Shown: positions 26,687-33,741 of the stretch, in pieces
Layout of the letters: each line of letters begins with the position of its first letter
How positions within the stretch are numbered: the stretch's first letter is position 1
Source: Bryobacterales bacterium
GTDB taxonomy: Bacteria > Acidobacteriota > Terriglobia > Bryobacterales > UBA6623
Length of the DNA stretch: 64,000 nt
NCBI GenBank assembly: GCA_028819575.1
Contig: JAPPLB010000172.1
Location: 1-64,000, forward strand
Reading direction: 5' to 3'
Program-made: the position numbers and the translations under genes
Notes under the pieces: generated by a model
Database searches by the model: none
What the model was told of the DNA's origin: nothing
Seen by the model: the letters and a program-made list of their open reading frames with translations, nothing else

Positions 26687-29364
26687 GGGCGGATGCGGCA
26701 GACATCTCGAAAATCGCAGTTGCGGCGGCAGGGCTCGAGGTCGTAGGGATCGGCCTCCATGCGGCCACTTCGGATTTCCTCGACGGCAAGGGTCGTGGTC
26801 TGACGGGCGCGCTCAAGCATCACTTGGAGTTCTTCAGGTGCAACGATCCGCTCCCTGTCCTCGACCATCTCGCCTCCGAGTTCGTCAGAAATCCAACCAA
26901 CCCGAGTGATGCCGCCCCGCAATCCCCAATAGCGGATGCCGGCCGGCTTGACGCCGAGCACTTGTTCCAAGCCGATCAAATAAAGCGAGCCTTGCACGAG
27001 TCGTCCTTCTTCATGGGCAGCGGCCAGCTTGTCCATGCCTGTCTGGCCGGTGTACTTGTAGTCCACGACCAGCGCCAGGTTTTCTTCAAGAAGCTCATAG
27101 CGATCGATGCGCCCACGCACTTGAAACGGTTCCCCGTCCTCCGGCTCCTCGATGAACCCGACCGGGGTTTCAAAGAATCGCTCGCTCGCGCCCGATCCCA
27201 GACACTTCTCTTCCTCGTGGGCAAACGCTTCCAGGTCAGCGCGTAGATTGTTGAACATTACGGCTGTGCGAAAGCTCCTTTGAATCGACTCCCGCTGGCA
27301 AGTGTCTTCGAAAACCTCGGCCAGGACATCGGCGATGGATCTCTCGGATGAGGACCCCCAGCGCCGCAGCGTTTCGTGCACCATTGTGCCCGACAACAGA
27401 TTGTTGATCCGCCACTCCGGGTCTTCGGGAAAACCCTCAAGTTTCAACGAGTGTTGGCCGAAAAACAGGAACGGACACTGCAGGTACGTCTCTACTGCGC
27501 TGGGTTGGAAGTGCCCATGCAGGGCCAGCATGCTTTCCTTGACACCCTCTACGCGGAGCCGCTCCTGGTGTGGCTCCTGGAAGTCGGCCGGTGTCTCTAT
27601 GACGCGCACGCCAGGCGCGTTTGTGTCCTCATCCTTCGGTGTCTCGATGAAGAACGACCGTATGTTGACCCGCCCTCCTTCGTCGGACTCGGGATACGTC
27701 AGGACAAGCGAGTCCGTTGCTCGGGTCGTTGCAATGTCGAACAGTAAGCGCTCCTCTTTTTCGCGGTCGGCAAGCGTGCGTACCGGGATGCCCTGCCCCT
27801 TCATCCGCTGGAAGTTGGCATCAGAGAAGAAGAGGTTTTGCTTGGGATGACGCGGAAACTGGTTTTCGATGAGGCCGCAGACGAACACGACCGGCAGTTC
27901 CCATTGCCGCGCCTCGTAGACGGACAATACATTGACGACGTTGCGTCGTCCATCGCCGACGGGCAGCGGTGCGTTATCGAGACTCGTTGTCAGGCCTCGA
28001 AAGTAGTCGGCGAAATCGACTTGTTCGGATTCCGGCCACAGCTCGGCAGCTTGCGCCGCGGCCTGCTCGAAGCCTTGCAGCGCGCGGGCCGCCATCCTCA
28101 AATCGAGTACTCTCTGCATCGGGAGACCATCGGTGATCTTCGGCAACCGCAGCAACCTCTGCCCTGATTCACAAACCCGCCGGGCCCAGACCGAAGCCGG
28201 CTGCCTCTCACGAGACCAGCTTGAGAGAGCTTCAAGTCTTTTCAGGAAATCCTGTACTCTCGGGAATCGGTCCGCCTGTCGCAAAAGAAAATCGAAACCG
28301 CCGCCGGGGTGTTTCTTGCGGACCTGAAAGTCGTACTCGTCCGCTTCCTTCGTCACACCTGACGGGCACCACTGCTGCCCGAGAAGGGCAAGCAAGTCCT
28401 TTTCCTCGAAACCTCCGGCGATGCCTCGTAGCAGTTGACGGATGTAGGCAACGGCTCCGTGTTGTCCGAGAGAGGTTGCAGCCCTCATGCGAAACGGAAT
28501 CCCGAAACGCTCGAAGACCGTCTCGATCAAAGGTCGATAGACTTCCGGCGTGCGCACGACGACGCCGCACTCGTGGAAAGGCCGCTTCGTTTCCAGGATG
28601 CGCCGCGCGATGTCCTCGACCTCATGCTCCGGGTTGCGCGCCTTGACGACCTCTGGCCTGGGCCGTGGCCGATGCACCGTCTTCAGCCGCTTGACAGGCA
28701 GCTTCGTATACATTGCCTCCACGTCGGCCGGGACCGTCGCGACGAATCGTTCGGCGTGCTGCGCCAGCGAGCTGAACAATGCGCTCTCGCCCGCCGAGGG
28801 TTGAAAGAACCCGTCGAGATAGACTTCGCGCACCTCGCCAAGACCTCCTGCCCTGATTCGCTCCGCCGCTTGCAGAAGCTTCTCTCCATGAACGGCGTAA
28901 CCGTTCTCTTCGAGCAGTGCCTGGAAATTCTCGAATAGCGCAAGGAATGCGAATTGATGCGATCTTTTTGCGAACGGCTTCAGGTCCGCAGGACGACAAC
29001 CGGACGCCATGAACTCTTGCATCGTGGCGAGTAGGTGTTCGCGAAAGCCATCCCGCGACAAGACCTGGCGGAAGGCCGGATGAGGGGCCTGTTGCAGCAG
29101 CCGGTCCACAAGCCACGACTCGACGGCCGGCTCGGCCTCGCGCAGCTCGGGGGTGAACTCCTCGACGTACGTCGCGATCGTGCGAATCACGTGCGCGGGT
29201 ACCGCTACGCCGCGGCGGGCGAGCGTGTGAATGAGATGCTCGGCCATGCTGGCCGTGGGAACGACTAGAACGACGTCGCGGTCCCGCCCTTCGCGGACCG
29301 CGGACTCGACCGCATTCAAAACGAAGTGTGTCTTCCCGGTTCCGGGTGGACCTACGAGCAGCAT
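26683..29364 (-). CDS. addB: AddB-type subunit with PD-(D/E)XK nuclease and Fe-S motif
   Basis: This protein of 893 residues is the partner of the AddA-like gene. It has a Walker A at 5-12 (GPPGTGKT), a degenerate helicase body (VFVCGLIENQFPRHPKQNLF; RLLFDIATTRATDSLVL) and a C-terminal nuclease with RGRIDRYELLEENLALVVDY followed by Lys. Fe-S cysteines are in TYLQCPFLFF and at 879, 883 and 889 (CRRNCDFRDVC), the spacing known for AddB. It is shorter than Firmicute AddB (about 1150). The start lies at the Walker A strand, so a few N-terminal residues could be missing if translation starts further upstream. It is upstream of addA with a 4-bp overlap. No recB, recC or recD is seen. Confidence 0.88.
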   Translation of the reverse strand: MLLVGPPGTGKTHFVLNAVESAVREGRDRDVVLVVPTASMAEHLIHTLARRGVAVPAHVIRTIATYVEEFTPELREAEPAVESWLVDRLLQQAPHPAFRQVLSRDGFREHLLATMQEFMASGCRPADLKPFAKRSHQFAFLALFENFQALLEENGYAVHGEKLLQAAERIRAGGLGEVREVYLDGFFQPSAGESALFSSLAQHAERFVATVPADVEAMYTKLPVKRLKTVHRPRPRPEVVKARNPEHEVEDIARRILETKRPFHECGVVVRTPEVYRPLIETVFERFGIPFRMRAATSLGQHGAVAYIRQLLRGIAGGFEEKDLLALLGQQWCPSGVTKEADEYDFQVRKKHPGGGFDFLLRQADRFPRVQDFLKRLEALSSWSRERQPASVWARRVCESGQRLLRLPKITDGLPMQRVLDLRMAARALQGFEQAAAQAAELWPESEQVDFADYFRGLTTSLDNAPLPVGDGRRNVVNVLSVYEARQWELPVVFVCGLIENQFPRHPKQNLFFSDANFQRMKGQGIPVRTLADREKEERLLFDIATTRATDSLVLTYPESDEGGRVNIRSFFIETPKDEDTNAPGVRVIETPADFQEPHQERLRVEGVKESMLALHGHFQPSAVETYLQCPFLFFGQHSLKLEGFPEDPEWRINNLLSGTMVHETLRRWGSSSERSIADVLAEVFEDTCQRESIQRSFRTAVMFNNLRADLEAFAHEEEKCLGSGASERFFETPVGFIEEPEDGEPFQVRGRIDRYELLEENLALVVDYKYTGQTGMDKLAAAHEEGRLVQGSLYLIGLEQVLGVKPAGIRYWGLRGGITRVGWISDELGGEMVEDRERIVAPEELQVMLERARQTTTLAVEEIRSGRMEADPYDLEPCRRNCDFRDVCRIRP

Positions 29365-29389
29365 ACTTGCAGTTGCCTTGGAATTCTAG

Positions 29390-29416
29390 CCTACATTTCT
29401 CACCGCTTGACGGGCC
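29390..29416. repeat. Solo end of the dispersed inverted-repeat element, copy C
   Basis: CCTACATTTCTCACC followed by GCTTGACGGGCC matches the left arm of copy B and the reverse complement of the right end of the copy at 61905. No second arm is found nearby. It lies between the divergent addB and NHL-repeat genes and looks like a remnant. Confidence 0.6.
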
Positions 29417-29454
29417 GATTCTCTCCCCCGAAACCGCTGCTAAGATGTACACCA

Positions 29455-30528
29455 ATGTCACGCCTACTGACGCTGGTCTTGTTCCTGGGACTCACGGTGC
29501 TGTTATCCCCTGCTGCCGAAATCGTCACGATCGCGGGCACGGGAACGGCGGGGCATTCCGGCGATGGCGGACCGGGAATTGCAGCGAAAGTCGCCAACGT
29601 ATACGGCCTCGAAATCGGACCCGACGGTGCTCTGTATTTCTGCGAAATCGACAACCACATCATCCGGCGTCTCGATTTGAGCAAGAGCACGATCTCAACG
29701 GTTGCGGGTAACGCAACGAAGGGCTACTCAGGCGATGGAGGACCCGCCCTGCAAGCATCCCTGAACGAGCCTTACGAGATTCGCTTTGACCGCGCCGGCA
29801 ATATGTTCTTTGTGGAGATGCGAAATCACATCGTGCGCCGCGTCGATGCCAAGACCAACATCATCTCGACAGTTGCCGGGAATGGAGCGGAAGGATTCGG
29901 CGGTGACGGCGGCAGCGCCACGCAAGCGCAACTCTCCCGCCCCCACAGCATCGCTCTGGACCTCGAGGGATCCCTCTATATCGCCGACATCGGCAATCAT
30001 CGGATTCGCCGCGTCGATTTGAAGACCGGCAGGATTGAAACCTTCGGTGGAACCGGCGAGAGAGCCGCTATCCCCGACGGAGCACCCGTAGCCGGTACGC
30101 CGCTCGATGGCCCGCGTACGATGGCCTTCGATAAGCGGGGCGACATGTTTCTTGCGTTGCGGGAAGGGAATGCGGTCTATCGCATCGACATGAAAAAGCG
30201 TACTCTGCACCACCTTGCGGGGACGGGCGAGAAGGGCTACACCGGTGACGGTGGCAATGCGAAGTCAGCCAAATTGTCGGGGCCGAAGGGCATTGCTGTC
30301 GGCGGCGGCGGTGTCTACATCGCCGATACCGAGAGTCACACGATACGCCGCATCGATTTGAAGCGTGGCATCATCGAGACGGTCGCCGGTGACGGAACAC
30401 AGCATGACGGCCCTGATGGCGATCCCCTGAAATGCGGATTGGCTCGGCCCCATGGTGTTTTTGTAGGCAGCGATGACGCAGTCTACATCGGAGACAGCGA
30501 AAATCACCGAGTACGCTTATTGAGATGA
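29455..30528 (+). CDS. Secreted NHL-repeat beta-propeller protein
   Basis: This protein of 357 residues has a signal peptide (MSRLLTLVLFLGLTVLLSPA). About six NHL-type repeats follow. Each begins with a glycine-rich turn (GTGTAGHSGDGGPG, GNATKGYSGDGGP, GNGAEGFGGDGGS, GTGEKGYTGDGGN) and continues with a strand pair such as GALYFCEIDNHIIRRLDL or GSLYIADIGNHRIRRVDL. NHL propellers act as binding scaffolds or, in some families, as enzymes; no catalytic residues can be named here. The gene ends 12 bp inside the convergent FAD oxidoreductase gene. The start is the ATG immediately before the signal peptide. Confidence 0.9.
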   Translation: MSRLLTLVLFLGLTVLLSPAAEIVTIAGTGTAGHSGDGGPGIAAKVANVYGLEIGPDGALYFCEIDNHIIRRLDLSKSTISTVAGNATKGYSGDGGPALQASLNEPYEIRFDRAGNMFFVEMRNHIVRRVDAKTNIISTVAGNGAEGFGGDGGSATQAQLSRPHSIALDLEGSLYIADIGNHRIRRVDLKTGRIETFGGTGERAAIPDGAPVAGTPLDGPRTMAFDKRGDMFLALREGNAVYRIDMKKRTLHHLAGTGEKGYTGDGGNAKSAKLSGPKGIAVGGGGVYIADTESHTIRRIDLKRGIIETVAGDGTQHDGPDGDPLKCGLARPHGVFVGSDDAVYIGDSENHRVRLLR

Positions 30529-31692
30529 GTTCGCAGCGGGCGAGCAAGCAAAGCGGTCAGGCCGGAAGGCTTCTGCGGGCAGATCCGTCGTTCCCCGGGC
30601 GATGATGTCAGCAAGCATTTTCCCCGTACCTGTGCTCTGCATGATGCCCTTGCGGAAGTGCCCGGCCGCCACATACATGTTCTCTCTTCCCGGCACCGCG
30701 CCAATCACCGGCTTCATATCTTCGCAGTAGGGTCGGAATCCCGACCATGCGCACTCCGTAGGAAGCTCATTGAGCGCGGGCAGCAACTGATTCATTTCTT
30801 CGCGGATCTTTGTGGTGGCATCGGGATCCACGCCCCGCCGAAAACCAACGTCGTCGAGCGTGCCGCCTCCCGCAACGTGGCCCGACGCAAGTTGCCAGTA
30901 ATAGAAGTGTTTCGCCGAGATCGTGTGATGCAAGGTCCTTTTTACCGGACCGACCGCCAGGAGCGTACCGCGAACAGGCCGTATCGGCGGCTCCCAGCCA
31001 AGCACGCGGGTGAGAAGAGGAGTCCAGGCGCCGGCGGCAATGATAATGGTCTTCGCATCGATCGAACCGCGCGAAGTCACCAATTCACGCCGCACATCAT
31101 CCACTTCGACGCTCGTACAGATCCGCACACCGCTTCCGTGCAAAGATCTGAGCAAGACGGAAGCGAGCTTGGCCGGATGCAGATGTCCCTCATCGGGGTA
31201 ATAGAGTGCCCCGCTTGTCTTGATCCCCAAGGACGGCTCGACCGAGCGGACCATGTTCGCATCAATGCTTTCTACACGGAAGCCCGCGATCCGCAAGCGC
31301 TCGGCCCTCGCCGCGGCCTCTTCGACTTCTTCGTCGGAATCGAGTAGCTCCAGCATTCCCGAGCGGTCGAGGCCGAACGAACATTCCTCCGCAAGCTCTC
31401 TGAAGAGACGGCTGCTCTCCCGGTTCAACGCGGCGATCGCGCCCAGCTCGACGCTCTCATGCGCAAACCACAGTCCGCCTGCATTGGCTCCACTGGCCTC
31501 GCCGAGAACACTCCCCCGCTCTACGACGCAAATGTCGCTCAGCCCGCAACGGACAAGGTAGTAGGCCGTGGCGAGACCGACCATTCCGGCTCCGACGATC
31601 ACGACTTCGGCCGTACGCGGCAGTTCGTCACAGCGTTCGAAGGGCTGCCGTTCTCCTTCATCGAGGGTTCGAAACCAGATTGAATCCTGCAT
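30517..31692 (-). CDS. FAD-dependent oxidoreductase, DAO family (glycine oxidase / D-amino-acid dehydrogenase-like)
   Basis: This protein of 391 residues belongs to the DAO family of flavin amine oxidoreductases. The FAD-binding GxGxxG motif is in VVIVGAGMVGLATAYYL (about 30-46), followed by the acidic end of strand 2 (CVVERG) and GEASGANAGGL. Further along are KTIIIAAGAWTPLLTRVLG and, at the C terminus, CAWSGFRPYCEDMKPVIGAV and NMYVAAGHFRKGIMQSTGTG, the usual second FAD-contact region. It probably oxidises a secondary amine or D-amino acid in the cytoplasm. No thiamine genes are beside it, so ThiO is only one option. The start is the ATG of MQDSIWFRTL. Confidence 0.88.
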   Translation of the reverse strand: MQDSIWFRTLDEGERQPFERCDELPRTAEVVIVGAGMVGLATAYYLVRCGLSDICVVERGSVLGEASGANAGGLWFAHESVELGAIAALNRESSRLFRELAEECSFGLDRSGMLELLDSDEEVEEAAARAERLRIAGFRVESIDANMVRSVEPSLGIKTSGALYYPDEGHLHPAKLASVLLRSLHGSGVRICTSVEVDDVRRELVTSRGSIDAKTIIIAAGAWTPLLTRVLGWEPPIRPVRGTLLAVGPVKRTLHHTISAKHFYYWQLASGHVAGGGTLDDVGFRRGVDPDATTKIREEMNQLLPALNELPTECAWSGFRPYCEDMKPVIGAVPGRENMYVAAGHFRKGIMQSTGTGKMLADIIARGTTDLPAEAFRPDRFACSPAANSSQ

Positions 31693-31870
31693 GATTCGAT
31701 TATCTTTGAGAAGGGGGCCTTCGCGCACCAGCAGGGGAACCGGAACCCCCACGAAAGAGATTCGGCCGCTGTGATGGCTATTGCTTCGGCGTCTATCGCC
31801 GCGGATCAACACATTATCAGTTCACGATCCTCAGTTTCGGGCTACCCGGTATTCCGACTATCATGAGCGC

Positions 31871-32734
31871 ATGAGAACTCTTTTCCGCGGCCTCCTGATG
31901 GTTGCTTTGGCAGGAGCCTTCGGTATGGCCTTTGCCCAAGGCGACGTAGAGAATCTGCTGAGACGCGCGATTGATTTATACCGAAATGGCGAGGTCGATG
32001 AGGCGTTAGCGCTGGCGAATGAAGTGGTATCCAAAGCGCCGATGGACCCCACGGCCTACTTTATTCGCGCTTCGGTCTACGAGTCGAAACAGCAGTACGA
32101 CTTGGCGCTCGCTGACTACAACCGGGTCGTGAAGGTCAGTCCGGAACAGCCCTTGGTTTACAACCGGCGAGGCGCCCTCTATTTCAAGCTCGGCCGCTTC
32201 GATGACTCGATCGCCGATTTTGACAGGGAGATCGAGTTGGACCCGCGCAGGAAACTGAACCATTGGCAACGCGGCCTCTCCTACTACTACGCGGGCCGCT
32301 ATGAGGATGGCGCGAATCAGTTCGAACTGGCGTTCAAGACGGAGAACCCCAACGACTACGAGAACGGCATCTGGCATTTTCTATGCCGCGCACGCTTGGA
32401 CGGAGTGGATAAGGCGCGGGAATCGATATTGGACATCGAAGGGGATGAACGCGTCCCGATGCGCGAAATATATGACCTGTATCGAGGTCGTGGGACCGCC
32501 GACGATGTAATGCAGGCTGCCGAGCGTGGGTATCCGAATGCGGCGGAGCTGAATAATCGTCTCTTCTATGCGCTGTTGTATGTCGCGTTATTCGATGATG
32601 TGAGCGGCAATACGGAAACAGCGTTGCGGCTCACCGAGAGAGCGGTCTCGAACTTCCAGGTAACTCACTACATGTGGGACGTGGCGCGGGTTCACCTGGA
32701 AACTCTCAAGACGAGGGCTGGGAAACAGCAATGA
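31871..32734 (+). CDS. Secreted TPR protein
   Basis: This protein of 287 residues has a signal peptide (MRTLFRGLLMVALAGAFGMAFA) followed by TPR units at about 25-175: AIDLYRNGEVDEALALANEV, RASVYESKQQYDLALADYNR, RRGALYFKLGRFDDSIADFD and RGLSYYYAGRYEDGANQFEL. The C-terminal 110 residues are helical and less regular. The middle and end resemble periplasmic TPR proteins of the NlpI or YrrB sort, which act as scaffolds. No partner can be inferred from the neighbours. The start is the ATG at 31871, directly before the signal peptide. Confidence 0.85.
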   Translation: MRTLFRGLLMVALAGAFGMAFAQGDVENLLRRAIDLYRNGEVDEALALANEVVSKAPMDPTAYFIRASVYESKQQYDLALADYNRVVKVSPEQPLVYNRRGALYFKLGRFDDSIADFDREIELDPRRKLNHWQRGLSYYYAGRYEDGANQFELAFKTENPNDYENGIWHFLCRARLDGVDKARESILDIEGDERVPMREIYDLYRGRGTADDVMQAAERGYPNAAELNNRLFYALLYVALFDDVSGNTETALRLTERAVSNFQVTHYMWDVARVHLETLKTRAGKQQ

Positions 32735-33088
32735 CCCATCTCACGGTACGCGCCACTGACAGGCAGGCCACGAACCGCTATGGTGAGATCGCACGATCCT
32801 GCCAGGTCCTACTGATTCTCATCGGCATTGCGCGGGAGATCAACGACCTCCTCTACGACGTGTTGACCGTGCACCCGAGGGGCGATACGACAAAGGCCCG
32901 AAGCTTCCGGGCTCGGCCGTCAAGAAAGCGGCACAGAATCACATCTCGATGGCGGCGAAGCAGTCAGTACCTGCAGCCACTCTATCTGCAAGAAGCGGCG
33001 TGGCTTCTTGCAGAGAAGGTTAGGCGCCTTTACGTGGCGGCCCTCCGCAACGCTAACACAGGGGGAAACGCCCAGCTTGTGCAAGTCT
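32735..33088. other. 354-bp intergenic stretch between convergent genes
   Basis: No credible coding frame is seen. The only structure is the perfect hairpin at 32985-33014. The remaining sequence has no repeat shared with other parts of the window. Confidence 0.5.
32985..33014. terminator. Perfect 12-bp-arm hairpin between convergent genes (candidate terminator)
   Basis: TCTGCAAGAAGC, the loop GGCGTG and GCTTCTTGCAGA form a perfect 12-bp stem with a 6-base loop. It lies between the end of the TPR gene (32734) and the end of the secreted-protein gene (33089). There is no T-run directly after the stem on either strand. Confidence 0.5.
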
Positions 33089-33724
33089 TCAGCGGTATTT
33101 GTCGAGAGAGATCTCGAAATAGAAGAGATCGCGGCCTGTGTTGAGGTTTCGGATGCCCGAGATGTAGATGGCGGCCCCGGGAATGGGATTTGATTCCGTG
33201 CCCGCCTGGTAGTAGAAGAAGCCGCCGACGGAGCTTCGCGGCGGGACGACCGGTGCTTGAAAAGCGCGACTCGAGATTTCTGGTCTGGCAAGTGGACCTT
33301 TCTTGACCTTGGGACGGTTCAAGCCGGGAATACCGGGGATGTAGCGCGGGCGCTCCTTCGGACGGGTGTTGGGTTGATAGTAGGCGAGGTCCTCGGCGGA
33401 AGTGGGTTCTATCCCGTCCCGATCGGATGTGATGAAGCGAACCATTAGGTCCTCGAGACCGAGCGCATCATCGCTGTTGTTGTTGATCACTACGAGGACC
33501 GGCAAGAAACCATGCTTCATAGGCTTGGCCTTGCCGAAGGCTCCCTTGATCTCTTTGTCGGTGTGAAAAGGCTTCACGGCAACAGTGACTTTGTCTTGCT
33601 TCTGGCGGGCCGGATATTTGTTGGCCGGCTTCAGCTTGAAAGTATCGTCGGCGGGGATCGCCAGGGAGCTGAAAACCAGGGTCAGGACAAGGCCTGCGAG
33701 GCCGGAGAAACGGCTTCTTGTCAT
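33089..33724 (-). CDS. Secreted protein of unknown function
   Basis: This protein of 211 residues has a signal peptide (MTRSRFSGLAGLVLTLVFSS). The first half looks like a small beta-sandwich: QDKVTVAVKPF, GFLPVLVVINNNSDDALGLE, LMVRFITSDRDGIEP. A Pro/Lys-rich linker (RPRYIPGIPGLNRPKVKKGP) leads to a final beta part with GGFFYYQAGTESNPIPGAA and FYFEISLDKY. I do not recognise a family. It is divergent from the waaA-lpxK gene, with only 17 bp between start codons if this ATG is used; the alternative ATG at 33748 would overlap the other gene's start. Confidence 0.7.
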   Translation of the reverse strand: MTRSRFSGLAGLVLTLVFSSLAIPADDTFKLKPANKYPARQKQDKVTVAVKPFHTDKEIKGAFGKAKPMKHGFLPVLVVINNNSDDALGLEDLMVRFITSDRDGIEPTSAEDLAYYQPNTRPKERPRYIPGIPGLNRPKVKKGPLARPEISSRAFQAPVVPPRSSVGGFFYYQAGTESNPIPGAAIYISGIRNLNTGRDLFYFEISLDKYR

Positions 33725-33741
33725 AATGGAATAGGTTACGG

